Assembly: GCA_020975725.1 (NCBI GenBank)
Contig: QXJR01000006.1
Location: 1,054,001 to 1,118,000 of the forward strand
DNA from: Picocystis sp. L7
Taxonomy: Eukaryota > Chlorophyta > Picocystophyceae > Picocystales > Picocystaceae
Reading direction: 5' to 3'
Length of the DNA: 64,000 nt
Under the pieces are notes generated by a model. That model worked only from the letters and a program-made list of their open reading frames with translations. It was not told the DNA's origin and ran no database searches. Below are positions 1 to 12,224 of the stretch, piece after piece; position 1 is the stretch's first letter, and each line of letters begins with the position of its first letter. The translations under genes were made by a program, and so were the position numbers.

Positions 1-664
1 GGAGGTATTTTCTGACAGGATATTTCTGCGCTAGGTCGGTTTGTTGCTGTGGCGTCTGCGGCGGTAGCACGGACGGTCCAGGTTGTTGAGCTAAAGGGAA
101 TTTCGCAGGATCTGCTTTCCAAAAATTTTCCAGTTTCTCAGCATGCACGATTGGGTGAATGCTGCTGCCTTCCGGTAAGCGAATCTCATAATTGTCCTTT
201 CCCAGGGAGCGGACAATTTCGGTAACCCGGAAGCGTGGCTGCAGTTTATGCTGATCACTGCGCGTCGCACGTCCTCCCTGCAGTTTGACGGTGTCTCCCT
301 TTGCAAAGTTTTTGTTGACCCGCGTCCAGTCACTGAAAAATCGCATGCGTTCCTCAGACTTGGCGAGGTTGACTGCCATGAGACGATATATCGTCCTCTG
401 GTATTTGCACAATTCAGCAACATGCTTATCGATTGTACGGTTGCTGGGTCCGGGCAGCAAATAGAAGGGCATGGTTGGATGACGACCCAACTCTGCCTGG
501 AACAGAGTAACCCCTGTAGTGACCCGTACGGTGTTGTTGGTCGCAAATTCTGCGATGTGCAGGCATCGATACCAATCGTCATCAGCACTGAAAGTATCTA
601 TAAGCGCGACCCGCAGTTGGTCCGCTAGCGTCGCAATTTGACGTTCCGTCTGACCATCGGACTG

Positions 665-3600
665 CTAATGGTAAGCAGTTGTAAGCATGGCCGTGACATC
701 CAAGGCCTCCATGAAATCGCGCCAGTATGCGCTGGTGAATTTCGTGTCTCGGTCCATGATCAAATTGCTGGGGCATCCGCGTTTCGCGACCCAGTGACGC
801 TCAAACTGAAAGGCCAGCTCAGTTGCAGTGATGCTGGTGGTGATAGGAATGTAGACGGTGTATTTGGTAAACCGGTCTACGATAACCAAAACTGCATTGT
901 AATCGTGACTGGGTGGCAATCCCATTGCAATGTCCAGTGTCACCCATCGATTCGGGTACGACCCATGGTCTGTAGGATGAAGAGTAGTTTTGCTGCGCTG
1001 CCTGCTGATTTTGCCCAGTTGGCAAGCATAACATTGTCTGCAATTTGATTTGACGTCCTCGTGCATTCCAGGCCAGTAATATTGCCGCGTCAGCAGCTCA
1101 GTGGTTTTATGAACTCCTGGGTGGCCTGCATAAGGCAAATCATGCGTGGTCATCAGGATGAGGTTCTTGACTGCGCGGTCGTTAGGAACGTACAACCGTT
1201 TCTGCCCCTGGGTGACCTTATACATCATTCCATCTTGTTTCTGCAGGGTATCTGTCTCCTGAAGTTTCTGATAGTTTGCGTCCATCGATGCCGCTTTTGC
1301 AAGTAGCGCATCGAGTCGGCTAATCTTACCAATGTCGACTGCTGTGAGTACTGATTGCAGAGGGTGCAAAGTAGTATTCTCAACTTGGTAAAAAGGACTA
1401 TCCAGCGCCCCGGGTGAGGGAAGTAAATAGCATGCCGTTGCTTGCTGAGCGTCATTATCGATGGCATCGATCCAGATACGTATGATGGAATTGATCCAGG
1501 AGACGGGGAACGCATTGCCAAGCATACGGTTCCTGGTGGATTTGTCCAGTCCCGGTGCTGCTGTGTCTCCCGGCTGCAGCCCAACCAACAATTCCCGCTC
1601 TTCAGGAGCCATTTGCCTGGTGGTAGTGCCACCTTCTTGCTGAACCAATGACTGGCCATTTCTGACATTATGTGTGTTGTCCCAGCTGGCGATCAGCGTG
1701 GGCGCTTTTGCGGACGGCGCTGTCCAACCTGATCGGAGACAGGCCTGCCAAGTAAGCGGTTGGGCAATTTCCTTTGCGCTGGGCTTCAAATTTTCAGTGT
1801 CAAGATTACTCCATAGCAGCCTTGTGCGCTGCTGTGCTGACCAGTGACTCAAGTCATGCTGGGAAGCTGGCCCCAACCACTGCTGCACTACATCCAAATC
1901 TTTCTGTAGGTGCTGAGCAAACGGTGTGCACTCAATTGCATAGAAAGTAGCTTGGCTGCGCGCAAGTAGTTTGTGCACCGTTTGAAACAGCGAGCGGTCA
2001 TCCTGTAATCCTTTTCCAGCAGGATTTGCTCTACTGAAAGGTTGGCATGGTACCCCTGCGATGATGAGGTCCACGGTTGGTAGTTTTCTGTTCACCAGGT
2101 CCTTAACGTCATGACCCAAGCGGAATATGTCCTTGCGCAGGAAGAGAACTGGAGGGTCGCGCTGGACTAAATTGAAGACTCTCTGAATAACAGTGCGGCA
2201 ATCTCCATTGTTTTCAACTGCAATGTAATTGATGTGAACATGGTTTGGCACAGCATGGGCCAGGCTGCGGATTACGGTCCCTGTCCCTGCACACAAATCC
2301 AGCACTGTGAGGTGAAGCGCAGAACGGCTGCGACTCAGCGCGTCCGGCGGTAAATTGAACTTTCCAGGCTTGTACACTATGGTAAGCTGGAAGTCGGCAA
2401 GCCGGGGTAACCACGATAACTCGCGCTGCTGCAATTTTGCTGGCTGCTTGTTCAGATAATGCACCAGTGCCTGATGGTCGGTGCCAACAACGATCGGGAT
2501 ACCTAGCAAGTAATGTCGCCAAGTCTGCAATGCGAGGACGATGGCTAGCATCTCCAATTCAGTGGTGGTGTAGTTCTTCTGCGCACCCTGGAGAGATTTA
2601 CTCCAATAAGCCACTGGGTGCCAACCACTGCTGTGCTGCTGGAGCAACACAGCTCCAAGGCCAACATTTGATGCATCAGTGTGAAGTTCTGTTGGGTACC
2701 CTGGAGTCCAGAGCCTGAGAACAGGCTCAGAAGTTAATACCAGCTTCAACTCAACGAATGATGATTCTGCTCGCTCATCCCAACGAGCGGTGAAAGGTTC
2801 TGTCGTCCGAGTTAATTCGTAGAGCGGGGCTGCCTTTTCTTGGAACCGTGCTACGAACTTTCTGTAATACCCTGCGAGCCCCAAGAAAGATCGCAACTGC
2901 GTTGGCGTCCTGGGTTGTGGGAATTCCCTTACTGCCCCAATAAGGCGGGGATCCGGTCCTAACTGTCCCTCCCCAATCACATGTCCCAGGTATGTAAGGT
3001 GAGTCTGAAACCAGGTGCTTTTTTGCATATTGAGTCGGAACCGATACCGATCGCAAACCTGCAGCACCTCCTTAAGTGTGTCCATCATGACCTGAAAACT
3101 GTCTGCGTAGATCAGCAGGTCGTCAAGGTAGCAAGCAACCGTGCGCTTGTCATAGATGAGGTGATGAAACCTGGCATCCATCATGCGCTGGAAGGTAGCC
3201 ACTGCGTTGCACATGCCCATAACAAGTACCAACCACTCAAATAAGCCAAAGTGAGTGATGGTGCCAGTGTACCTCACACTGTCCGGATGCATGCGTATGT
3301 TGTAATAGGCTTCTTTCAGGTCCAGGCTTATGAAGAAGCGAGCCTGACTTAATCGATCCAGCAGTTCCTCGATGAGAGGTAGAGGGAAATGATCCTTAAC
3401 TGTGACGTCGTTTAACGCTCGAAAGTCCACGACGTCACGATCAGGCCCGTCCTTGCGCTTAACCATGAAAACTGCAGATCGGCAGGTCTCGCTGTCGCTG
3501 GCAGCCCGTTGCATAATCCCACGCTTGCATCGGTGCGCAAATCGCTTCTGTAACTCAATTGTTTGGTCAGCGGCCAATCGTATCGGACGGGTTTGGACCC

Positions 3601-5075
3601 GCTGTGTCCCCCCCTCGGTTAGGACGATACGATGATCACATTCTGATGGCGGTGGCGGTGGTTCGTCTTCACCTGGTGGCTGCATGAGGTGCAGGTATTT
3701 GAGCAGCAGGTGTTTTAGTTGTTGCTGCTGTGCTGAATCCAGCGACTCGGGCAATTGTAATCCCTCGACTGCCTCCCGAGTGACCGCCGGACGATTCTCC
3801 TGGATCGCTCCTAGCGTTGTCGTCTCGGCAGCGCTGTTGCGATTGATATGCAGAGCTACCATCTCACAGGCAGGGGCAGTATGTCCAGCAGTTTCTGCTT
3901 GTTGCTTATAGGTCTTGTCTGCCGAAGGAATTACCCTACCCTTCTGCAAAAGGGGCTGTAATTCCCTGAACCATGGACTGCTGGGTAGATATGGGGTCAG
4001 GAGTACCAGGTCCACTGGTGCCGAGGTTCGTAACTTCTGCGTAACCTGGGGCAGTAGTCTCAAAGGCGGGGCGCAGAGTATGGGCCCTGGCAATTCTGTC
4101 CAGTCTTGTTTCATTGCCTCAACAGGATCCTCATATTTGAGTGGTGCCAGCCCTGCCGTTGCTGAAACAAACAGGGTGGTACTGAATGGCCTAAACTCCT
4201 CTTCCAAGGTGCTGAAAGAAGTTGGGTGCTGAGCACTTAGCTCTGCAGTCGCCACGCTTACTGAAGCCAGGCCGTTGACGGAGGACGTCTCCCCTGTCTT
4301 GTTTTTGTCCATGGCCAGCGTTATTGTCTGACCGCTATGTCTCAACTGAATTGTGTTGCGATTGACGTCCAGCGAAGCCCGGAGTTGCTTCATAACATCA
4401 CAACCAAGGATCATGTCAAAGTTCTTTGGTAGATCCATAGGTATCACCTTAATCTTTACCTTGATCTGTTCTTCCAACGGCAGATCGAACGGACCAAGAG
4501 CAACTGAAATCTGCACAAGTTCGCTGGACGTATGCGCCTGGCCATTGGCGAATATGCTTCGCACAAAGTGTGCTTTGCTGATAATGGTTCCCCAGAGTGC
4601 TGAATTCTCTGTGAATATAGGAACACCCTGCACCGGTGTCCCATAATGTTTTCAACTCTGTACCTTGAACGTAGGAAGGTATGATAAAGGCTAACCCTCC
4701 AGACTGCGCCAAATTCACAACGATCTGAGGACAAGAGGATGCTGGAGGGTTCTCCCCAGCCCCAATTGTCAAATCACTCAACTCAAATGTAGACAGCTCC
4801 CTGGCATAGTCCACATGGTAATTATCACCATCTGAAACTGTTTCACTGCAAGGTGAATCACACACCGTTGCCGCCACGGGCATATCTCCAGCCCAGTCTT
4901 CACTTTCCTCAAGGAGGTGATGCCCTGTGGGACTCACCTGGATGGTGGGAGCAGGAACACGATTCCCACCCTCACGCTCGCTCAAAGGGGAATTTGTCTC
5001 TACGCCCGCCGGGGTATCCCGTTGCCGGGGGCCTGGCCGTTTCCCGTTTCCAAACTCTTTCCCTTGTTGGGGCAA
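665..5075 (-). CDS. Family A copy 1 protease-RT-RNase H-DNMT-integrase region
   Basis: Replication and integration polyprotein region. A retropepsin DTGA motif (LWDTGAGCSYI) lies near 4,620-4,660. In the long frame that begins at 4,633, reverse transcriptase spans about residues 340-560 with catalytic YLDD at 502-505, and RNase H about 640-740. The methyltransferase spans about 776-1,060 (nt 1,454-2,308): motif I DLCAGTG at 779, motif IV VPCQPFS at 861, motif VI ECTPF at 901, QQRTR at 934 and GNAFP at 1,039. The integrase His/Cys zinc finger lies at about 1,165-1,205 and the catalytic core starts near 1,230. Methyltransferase identity rests on the motif set and spacing. That it is active is not shown. 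Confidence 0.9.
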
Positions 5076-6055
5076 TCATTCGCCACATGATCAGGGCTCA
5101 AGCAACGGAAGATAAGGCATAGTCCCAACTGCTTACATTGCTCAATTGCTTTTGGCGTCGTTTTTTTTCCTTTCCACTCGGCACGGAACTTTTCTTGTTC
5201 GGGCGTGAGAGGGTGCGGCGATGCTGGCACAGCCGCCACTACTGACGGTCGCTCCATTTTCTGTGGAACCGCCTTCGCTTTACGCCCGTGACGCTGATCA
5301 TCGCGTTCCCGCGCTTCTCTTTCGCGCGCGTGACGCTCCTCGCAATACTGCAAAAGCTCAAGCCAGTCCTCCATGGTCTCCAACGGTCGTTCGTTTCCGT
5401 CGAGCTTGTCTACCTCCAGTTTCGCACGCAGTTGATCACGTATTCCAATCCACACGCTACTGCGTAGCTTCAATAGCACCATTTCATCACTCACATGGGG
5501 AATCAACTTACCATCTCCCAAATTCACCTTCCTTTGCAACTCCTCAAGGTGTAATAGGTAATGGCGGACGGTCATGTCCCGCTTTTGGTACGCCCTCTCA
5601 AATTCTTTGTATGCCGCCTCGGATGAAGGACGGATACGGTGAAGCTGAATAAGAAGTGCCTTGAATGCTCCCAAATTTTGTGGGAGTGTCCCCTTCTCAT
5701 AAAGAGAATTGAGGACGGCGCACTTGGGTCCTTGGATCATGTCAAGGAGATCCACTACGCTCTCCGATTCTTCCAAATCCGGTTGGCGGGCCTTGCGCCT
5801 TCCATACCATCTTGTTACACTACTCCACCAAGCTTCAAATGCTTCGGATAAAGTGTCATCTCCCACGTTATGAAAGGAAAAGGTCTTGGGTCTCGCAATC
5901 GTCTCCATAGGTCCACGAGAAACGGACTGAGTGGATGTGCCATCTTGAACGGTGGAAGATGGGTGATTCCTCAACTTTTCCAACTCCTCACCTTGTTGGA
6001 GAAGTTGAATCTTTAGTGCCTCCAACTCTTCTTTTAATTCCTCCATCCTTGTCAT
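5000..6055 (-). CDS. Family A copy 1 gag-like protein
   Basis: Predicted capsid/nucleocapsid protein of the element. The first 35 residues are rich in Glu, Leu and Gln and look coiled-coil. The middle has the Trp-Tyr and Leu-rich pattern of retrotransposon gag domains (an AWWSSVTRWY stretch, later YLLHLEELQRKVNLGD). The C-terminal end carries a knuckle-like cysteine and histidine cluster (FRCLSPDHVANDCPNKGK). The start is taken at the ATG at 6,053-6,055. The following protease frame overlaps its 3' end, as is common in this group. The copy 2 version is five residues longer, from a 15-bp difference near residue 47. Confidence 0.75.
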   Translation of the reverse strand: MTRMEELKEELEALKIQLLQQGEELEKLRNHPSSTVQDGTSTQSVSRGPMETIARPKTFSFHNVGDDTLSEAFEAWWSSVTRWYGRRKARQPDLEESESVVDLLDMIQGPKCAVLNSLYEKGTLPQNLGAFKALLIQLHRIRPSSEAAYKEFERAYQKRDMTVRHYLLHLEELQRKVNLGDGKLIPHVSDEMVLLKLRSSVWIGIRDQLRAKLEVDKLDGNERPLETMEDWLELLQYCEERHAREREARERDDQRHGRKAKAVPQKMERPSVVAAVPASPHPLTPEQEKFRAEWKGKKTTPKAIEQCKQLGLCLIFRCLSPDHVANDCPNKGKSLETGNGQAPGNGIPRRA

Positions 6056-6138
6056 TCTCAATAGTTTTCCACCAGTCGAACTCTACCTTTCGATGTAGAG
6101 CTCTGCAGCACACGTTCTGTACACCGTTCGATGCGTCT

Positions 6139-6545
6139 TGTTGTGCTCGTTCAAACGACACGTAGAACGTTTAATTTAAGCAAGTAACGGCAAAGTTATG
6201 CCCCAATGAAATTTCCACGAAAACCTAGGTGGCCGGACGTGACGCACAACAACCACGGGCGCGTCCACAAAGCTTAATGCGCACGAGTGGGTTCTCTCAC
6301 CGTGCGTAGAAGTCCTTTTTACTGTTAGGAGCGAAGCTCCTTGCTCTTGAACTCCGCCCGTACGGAGGAAGTTGCCTCGGAGGTTGAGGAGGCGCTTGGG
6401 AGGCGGCTCTACCTTCGAGGTCAAGATCAACTTGATTACAAGGTGTGTGGGGGGAGGAGTTAAGTACTCCTCCCCATCGAGGGATAACCATCCATTGAAG
6501 GGGTTCAATGGGTGAGGAATGAAGGGGGAACCCTGGTTCCTAACA
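6139..6545 (-). repeat. Family A LTR shared by the two tandem copies
   Basis: On the minus strand the repeat starts TGTTAGGAACC at 6,545, directly after a purine tract (GGGGCTGGGGAG, 6,546-6,557) that fits a polypurine primer site. The same sequence recurs at the right end of copy 2. The inner end is uncertain because no third LTR lies in the window: 6,139 is chosen because the sequence there ends in ACAACA, as in family C. The LTR acts as 5' LTR of copy 1 and 3' LTR of copy 2. Confidence 0.7.
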
Positions 6546-6736
6546 CTCCCCAGCCCCAACACCGGCGTCCTCGACGGTCCTTGTATACTGAACAAACAGG
6601 TGGTAGGAGAAAACCTGCCCTCAAGTCAAAAACTCCTAAAGAAAACTTAATCTATCCTAGATGAGGCTCTATAAAGCAGCCTTTCCAATTCCTCATGTGT
6701 GACTGTCTCTTCATATCCGTCCGTGTAACGGATGGT

Positions 6737-7639
6737 CTATCGTCCTGCACCATGTTTGGGAGCGGCGATGACTTGTCCAGCGTAATACATGAGCAGTCCC
6801 TGCTCGTCAAAGCGCTTCTGTACTACCCGGTGCAGGTTTGCTTTAGGCAAGGCTTGCAAACCTGTAAGTTTCACGGTGGACGCACGTCCAATGGCTGCTG
6901 CCCAAGGGGCTTTGCCAGTCCAGGTGTTCTGGACGATAGGTGTCTTTTGCTGAAATTTGACTTGTTTGTGCCTGAGGACTGCAGCCTTGTTGGCAGCAGT
7001 GATGCCAGTTTCAGGCAGAATTCCATTCACCTTTTCATAGACAGCGACGTCGCTGATCAGCGCATCATCTTCATATGCCCACCCCAATTCTTTGGCAGGT
7101 GTATCCCATTGAACATAGTATCTGGGTGGTATTGAATTCCAGTTGCGCAGGAGGTATTTTCTGACAGGATATTTCTGCGCTAGGTCGGTTTGTTGCTGTG
7201 GCGTCTGCGGCGGTAGCACGGACGGTCCAGGTTGTTGAGCTAAAGGGAATTTCGCAGGATCTGCTTTCCAAAAATTTTCCAGTTTCTCAGCATGCACGAT
7301 TGGGTGAATGCTGCTGCCTTCCGGTAAGCGAATCTCATAATTGTCCTTTCCCAGGGAGCGGACAATTTCGGTAACCCGGAAGCGTGGCTGCAGTTTATGC
7401 TGATCACTGCGCGTCGCACGTCCTCCCTGCAGTTTGACGGTGTCTCCCTTTGCAAAGTTTTTGTTGACCCGCGTCCAGTCACTGAAAAATCGCATGCGTT
7501 CCTCAGACTTGGCGAGGTTGACTGCCATGAGACGATATATCGTCCTCTGGTATTTGCACAATTCAGCAACATGCTTATCGATTGTACGGTTGCTGGGTCC
7601 GGGCAGCAAATAGAAGGGCATGGTTGGATGACGACCCAA
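6737..7639 (-). CDS. Family A copy 2 integrase end and C-terminal module
   Basis: This region holds the integrase C-terminal part and the tail that follows it. Early residues include the region before the GPY/F-type fold (KGDTVKLQGG, then RFRVTEIVRSLG...YEIRLPEG). After that comes a chromo-like stretch (KYLLRNWNSIPPRYYVQWD) and a PIVQNTWT motif, both shared with families B, C and E. In known Ty3 elements a chromodomain in this place steers insertion to particular chromatin; the same role here is inference. Confidence 0.65.
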   Translation of the reverse strand: MGRHPTMPFYLLPGPSNRTIDKHVAELCKYQRTIYRLMAVNLAKSEERMRFFSDWTRVNKNFAKGDTVKLQGGRATRSDQHKLQPRFRVTEIVRSLGKDNYEIRLPEGSSIHPIVHAEKLENFWKADPAKFPLAQQPGPSVLPPQTPQQQTDLAQKYPVRKYLLRNWNSIPPRYYVQWDTPAKELGWAYEDDALISDVAVYEKVNGILPETGITAANKAAVLRHKQVKFQQKTPIVQNTWTGKAPWAAAIGRASTVKLTGLQALPKANLHRVVQKRFDEQGLLMYYAGQVIAAPKHGAGR

Positions 7640-7813
7640 CTCTGCCTGGAACAGAGTAACCCCTGTAGTGACCCGTACGGTGTTGTTGGTCGCAAATTCT
7701 GCGATGTGCAGGCATCGATACCAATCGTCATCAGCACTGAAAGTATCTATAAGCGCGACCCGCAGTTGGTCCGCTAGCGTCGCAATTTGACGTTCCGTCT
7801 GACCATCGGACTG

Positions 7814-10800
7814 CTAATGGTAAGCAGTTGTAAGCATGGCCGTGACATCCAAGGCCTCCATGAAATCGCGCCAGTATGCGCTGGTGAATTTCGTGTCTCG
7901 GTCCATGATCAAATTGCTGGGGCATCCGCGTTTCGCGACCCAGTGACGCTCAAACTGAAAGGCCAGCTCAGTTGCAGTGATGCTGGTGGTGATAGGAATG
8001 TAGACGGTGTATTTGGTAAACCGGTCTACGATAACCAAAACTGCATTGTAATCGTGACTGGGTGGCAATCCCATTGCAATGTCCAGTGTCACCCATCGAT
8101 TCGGGTACGACCCATGGTCTGTAGGATGAAGAGTAGTTTCGCTGCGCTGCCTGCTGATTTTGCCCAGTTGGCAAGCATAACATTGTCTGCAATTTGATTT
8201 GACGTCCTCGTGCATTCCAGGCCAGTAATATTGCCGCGTCAGCAGCTCAGTGGTTTTATGAACTCCTGGGTGGCCTGCATAAGGCAAATCATGCGTGGTC
8301 ATCAGGATGAGGTTCTTGACTGCGCGGTCGTTAGGAACGTACAACCGTTTCTGCCCCTGGGTGACCTTATACATCATTCCATCTTGTTTCTGCAGGGTAT
8401 CTGTCTCCTGAAGTTTCTGATAGTTTGCGTCCATCGATGCCGCTTTTGCAAGTAGCGCATCGAGTCGGCTAATCTTACCAATGTCGACTGCTGTGAGTAC
8501 TGATTGCAGAGGGTGCAAAGTAGTATTCTCAACTTGGTAAAAAGGACTATCCAGCGCCCCGGGTGAGGGAAGTAAATAGCATGCCGCTGCTTGCTGAGCG
8601 TCATTATCGATGGCATCGATCCAGATACGTATGATGGAATTGATCCAGGAGACGGGGAACGCATTGCCAAGCATACGGTTCCTGGTGGATTTGTCCAGTC
8701 CCGGTGCTGCTGTGTCTCCCGGCTGCAGCCCAACCAACAATTCCCGCTCTTCAGGAGCCATTTGCCTGGTGGTAGTGCCACCTTCTTGCTGAACCAATGA
8801 CTGGCCATTTCTGACATTATGTGTGTTGTCCCAGCTGGCGATCAGCGTGGGCGCTTTTGCGGACGGCGCTGTCCAACCTGATCGGAGACAGGCCTGCCAA
8901 GTAAGCGGTTGGGCAATTTCCTTTGCGCTGGGCTTCAAATTTTCAGTGTCAAGATTACTCCATAGCAGCCTTGTGCGCTGCTGTGCTGACCAGTGACTCA
9001 AGTCATGCTGGGAAGCTGGCCCCAACCACTGCTGCACTACATCCAAATCTTTCTGTAGGTGCTGAGCAAACGGTGTGCACTCAATTGCATAGAAAGTAGC
9101 TTGGCTGCGCGCAAGTAGTTTGTGCACCGTTTGAAACAGCGAGCGGTCATCCTGTAATCCTTTTCCAGCAGGATTTGCTCTACTGAAAGGTTGGCATGGT
9201 ACCCCTGCGATGATGAGGTCCACGGTTGGTAGTTTTCTGTTCACCAGGTCCTTAACGTCATGACCCAAGCGGAATATGTCCTTGCGCAGGAAGAGAACTG
9301 GAGGGTCGCGCTGGACTAAATTGAAGACTCTCTGAATAACAGTGCGGCAATCTCCATTGTTTTCAACTGCAATGTAATTGATGTGAACATGGTTTGGCAC
9401 AGCATGGGCCAGGCTGCGGATTACGGTCCCTGTCCCTGCACACAAATCCAGCACTGTGAGGTGAAGCGCAGAACGGCTGCGACTCAGCGCGTCCGGCGGT
9501 AAATTGAACTTTCCAGGCTTGTACACTATGGTAAGCTGGAAGTCGGCAAGCCGGGGTAACCACGATAACTCGCGCTGCTGCAATTTTGCTGGCTGCTTGT
9601 TCAGATAATGCACCAGTGCCTGATGGTCGGTGCCAACAACGATCGGGATACCTAGCAAGTAATGTCGCCAAGTCTGCAATGCGAGGACGATGGCTAGCAT
9701 CTCCAATTCAGTGGTGGTGTAGTTCTTCTGCGCACCCTGGAGAGATTTACTCCAATAAGCCACTGGGTGCCAACCACTGCTGTGCTGCTGGAGCAACACA
9801 GCTCCAAGGCCAACATTTGATGCATCAGTGTGAAGTTCTGTTGGGTACCCTGGAGTCCAGAGCCTGAGAACAGGCTCAGAAGTTAATACCAGCTTCAACT
9901 CAACGAATGATGATTCTGCTCGCTCATCCCAACGAGCGGTGAAAGGTTCTGTCGTCCGAGTTAATTCGTAGAGCGGGGCTGCCTTTTCTTGGAACCGTGC
10001 TACGAACTTTCTGTAATACCCTGCGAGCCCCAAGAAAGATCGCAACTGCGTTGGCGTCCTGGGTTGTGGGAATTCCCTTACTGCCCCAATAAGGCGGGGA
10101 TCCGGTCCTAACTGTCCCTCCCCAATCACATGTCCCAGGTATGTAAGGTGAGTCTGAAACCAGGTGCTTTTTTGCATATTGAGTCGGAACCGATACCGAT
10201 CGCAAACCTGCAGCACCTCCTTAAGTGTGTCCATCATGACCTGAAAACTGTCTGCGTAGATCAGCAGGTCGTCAAGGTAGCAAGCAACCGTGCGCTTGTC
10301 ATAGATGAGGTGATGAAACCTGGCATCCATCATGCGCTGGAAGGTAGCCACTGCGTTGCACATGCCCATAACAAGTACCAACCACTCAAATAAGCCAAAG
10401 TGAGTGATGGTGCCAGTGTACCTCACACTGTCCGGATGCATGCGTATGTTGTAATAGGCTTCTTTCAGGTCCAGGCTTATGAAGAAGCGAGCCTGACTTA
10501 ATCGATCCAGCAGTTCCTCGATGAGAGGTAGAGGGAAATGATCCTTAACTGTGACGTCGTTTAACGCTCGAAAGTCCACGACGTCACGATCAGGCCCGTC
10601 CTTGCGCTTAACCATGAAAACTGCAGATCGGCAGGTCTCGCTGTCGCTGGCAGCCCGTTGCATAATCCCACGCTTGCATCGGTGCGCAAATCGCTTCTGT
10701 AACTCAATTGTTTGGTCAGCGGCCAATCGTATCGGACGGGTTTGGACCCGCTGTGTCCCCCCCTCGGTTAGGACGATACGATGATCACATTCTGATGGCG

Positions 10801-12224
10801 GTGGCGGTGGTTCGTCTTCACCTGGTGGCTGCATGAGGTGCAGGTATTTGAGCAGCAGGTGTTTTAGTTGTTGCTGCTGTGCTGAATCCAGCGACTCGGG
10901 CAATTGTAATCCCTCGACTGCCTCCCGAGTGACCGCCGGACGATTCTCCTGGATCGCTCCTAGCGTTGTCGTCTCGGCAGCGCTGTTGCGATTGATATGC
11001 AGAGCTACCATCTCACAGGCAGGGGCAGTATGTCCAGCAGTTTCTGCTTGTTGCTTATAGGTCTTGTCTGCCGAAGGAATTACCCTACCCTTCTGCAAAA
11101 GGGGCTGTAATTCCCTGAACCATGGACTGCTGGGTAGATATGGGGTCAGGAGTACCAGGTCCACTGGTGCCGAGGTTCGTAACTTCTGCGTAACCTGGGG
11201 CAGTAGTCTCAAAGGCGGGGCGCAGAGTATGGGCCCTGGCAATTCTGTCCAGTCTTGTTTCATTGCCTCAACAGGATCCTCATATTTGAGTGGTGCCAGC
11301 CCTGCCGTTGCTGAAACAAACAGGGTGGTACTGAATGGCCTAAACTCCTCTTCCAAGGTGCTGAAAGAAGGTGGGTGCTGAGCACTTAGCTCTGCAGTCG
11401 CCACGCTTACTGAAGCCAGGCCGTTGACGGAGGACGTCTCCCCTGTCTTGTTTTTGTCCATGGCCAGCGTTATTGTCTGACCGCTATGTCTCAACTGAAT
11501 TGTGTTGCGATTGACGTCCAGCGAAGCCCGGAGTTGCTTCATAACATCACAACCAAGGATCATGTCAAAGTTCTTTGGTAGATCCATAGGTATCACCTTA
11601 ATCTTTACCTTGATCTGTTCTTCCAACGGCAGATCGAACGGACCAAGAGCAACTGAAATCTGCACAAGTTCGCTGGACGTATGCGCCTGGCCATTGGCGA
11701 ATATGCTTCGCACAAAGTGTGCTTTGCTGATAATGGTTCCCCAGAGTGCTGAATTCTCTGTGAATATAGGAACACCCTGCACCGGTGTCCCATAATGTTT
11801 TCAACTCTGTACCTTGAACGTAGGAAGGTATGATAAAGGCTAACCCTCCAGACTGCGCCAAATTCACAACGATCTGAGGACAAGAGGATGCTGGAGGGTT
11901 CTCCCCAGCCCCAATTGTCAAATCACTCGACTCAAATGTAGACAGCTCCCTGGCATAGTCCACATGGTAATTATCACCATCTGAAACTGTTTCACTGCAA
12001 GGTGAATCACACACCGTTGCCGCCACGGGCATATCTCCAGCCCAGTCTTCACTTTCCTCAAGGAGGTGATGCCCTGTGGGACTCACCTGGATGGTGGGAG
12101 CAGGAACACGATTCCCACCCTCACGCTCGCTCAAAGGGGAATTTGTCTCTACGCCCGCCGGGGTATCCCGTTGCCGGGGGCCTGGCCGTTTCCCGTTTCC
12201 AAACTCTTTCCCTTGTTGGGGCAA
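7814..12224 (-). CDS. Family A copy 2 protease-RT-RNase H-DNMT-integrase region
   Basis: Second copy of the polyprotein region, differing from copy 1 at about four residues. The DTGA protease motif, YLDD reverse transcriptase, RNase H, methyltransferase (nt about 8,603-9,457) and integrase zinc finger and core sit at the same relative places. All methyltransferase motifs named for copy 1 are kept. This unbroken agreement over 1,322 residues supports recent coding function for at least one parent. Confidence 0.9.

Larger units (their letters stand above)
1..6545 (-). mobile_element. Ty3/gypsy-like LTR element, family A copy 1 (left end outside window)
   Basis: This is an LTR retrotransposon read right to left: 5' LTR (about 6,139-6,545), gag, protease, reverse transcriptase, RNase H, a cytosine-C5 DNA methyltransferase and integrase. 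The integrase end and the 3' LTR lie beyond the left edge. It repeats at a period of 7,149 bp as copy 2, with only about six substitutions and one 15-bp length difference by eye, so the duplication is very recent. The 5' LTR of this copy is also the 3' LTR of copy 2. The element looks nearly whole, with perhaps one or two breaks beyond the gag/protease/pol frame changes that such elements often use. Ty3-like order (RT, RNase H, then integrase) is clear from the domain order. Confidence 0.9.

Noticed and set aside
1454-2308. Methyltransferase as part of a bacterial restriction-modification system or contaminating phage
   Set aside because: It is continuous in frame with RT, RNase H and integrase in families A and E, and no endonuclease or bacterial gene is near.
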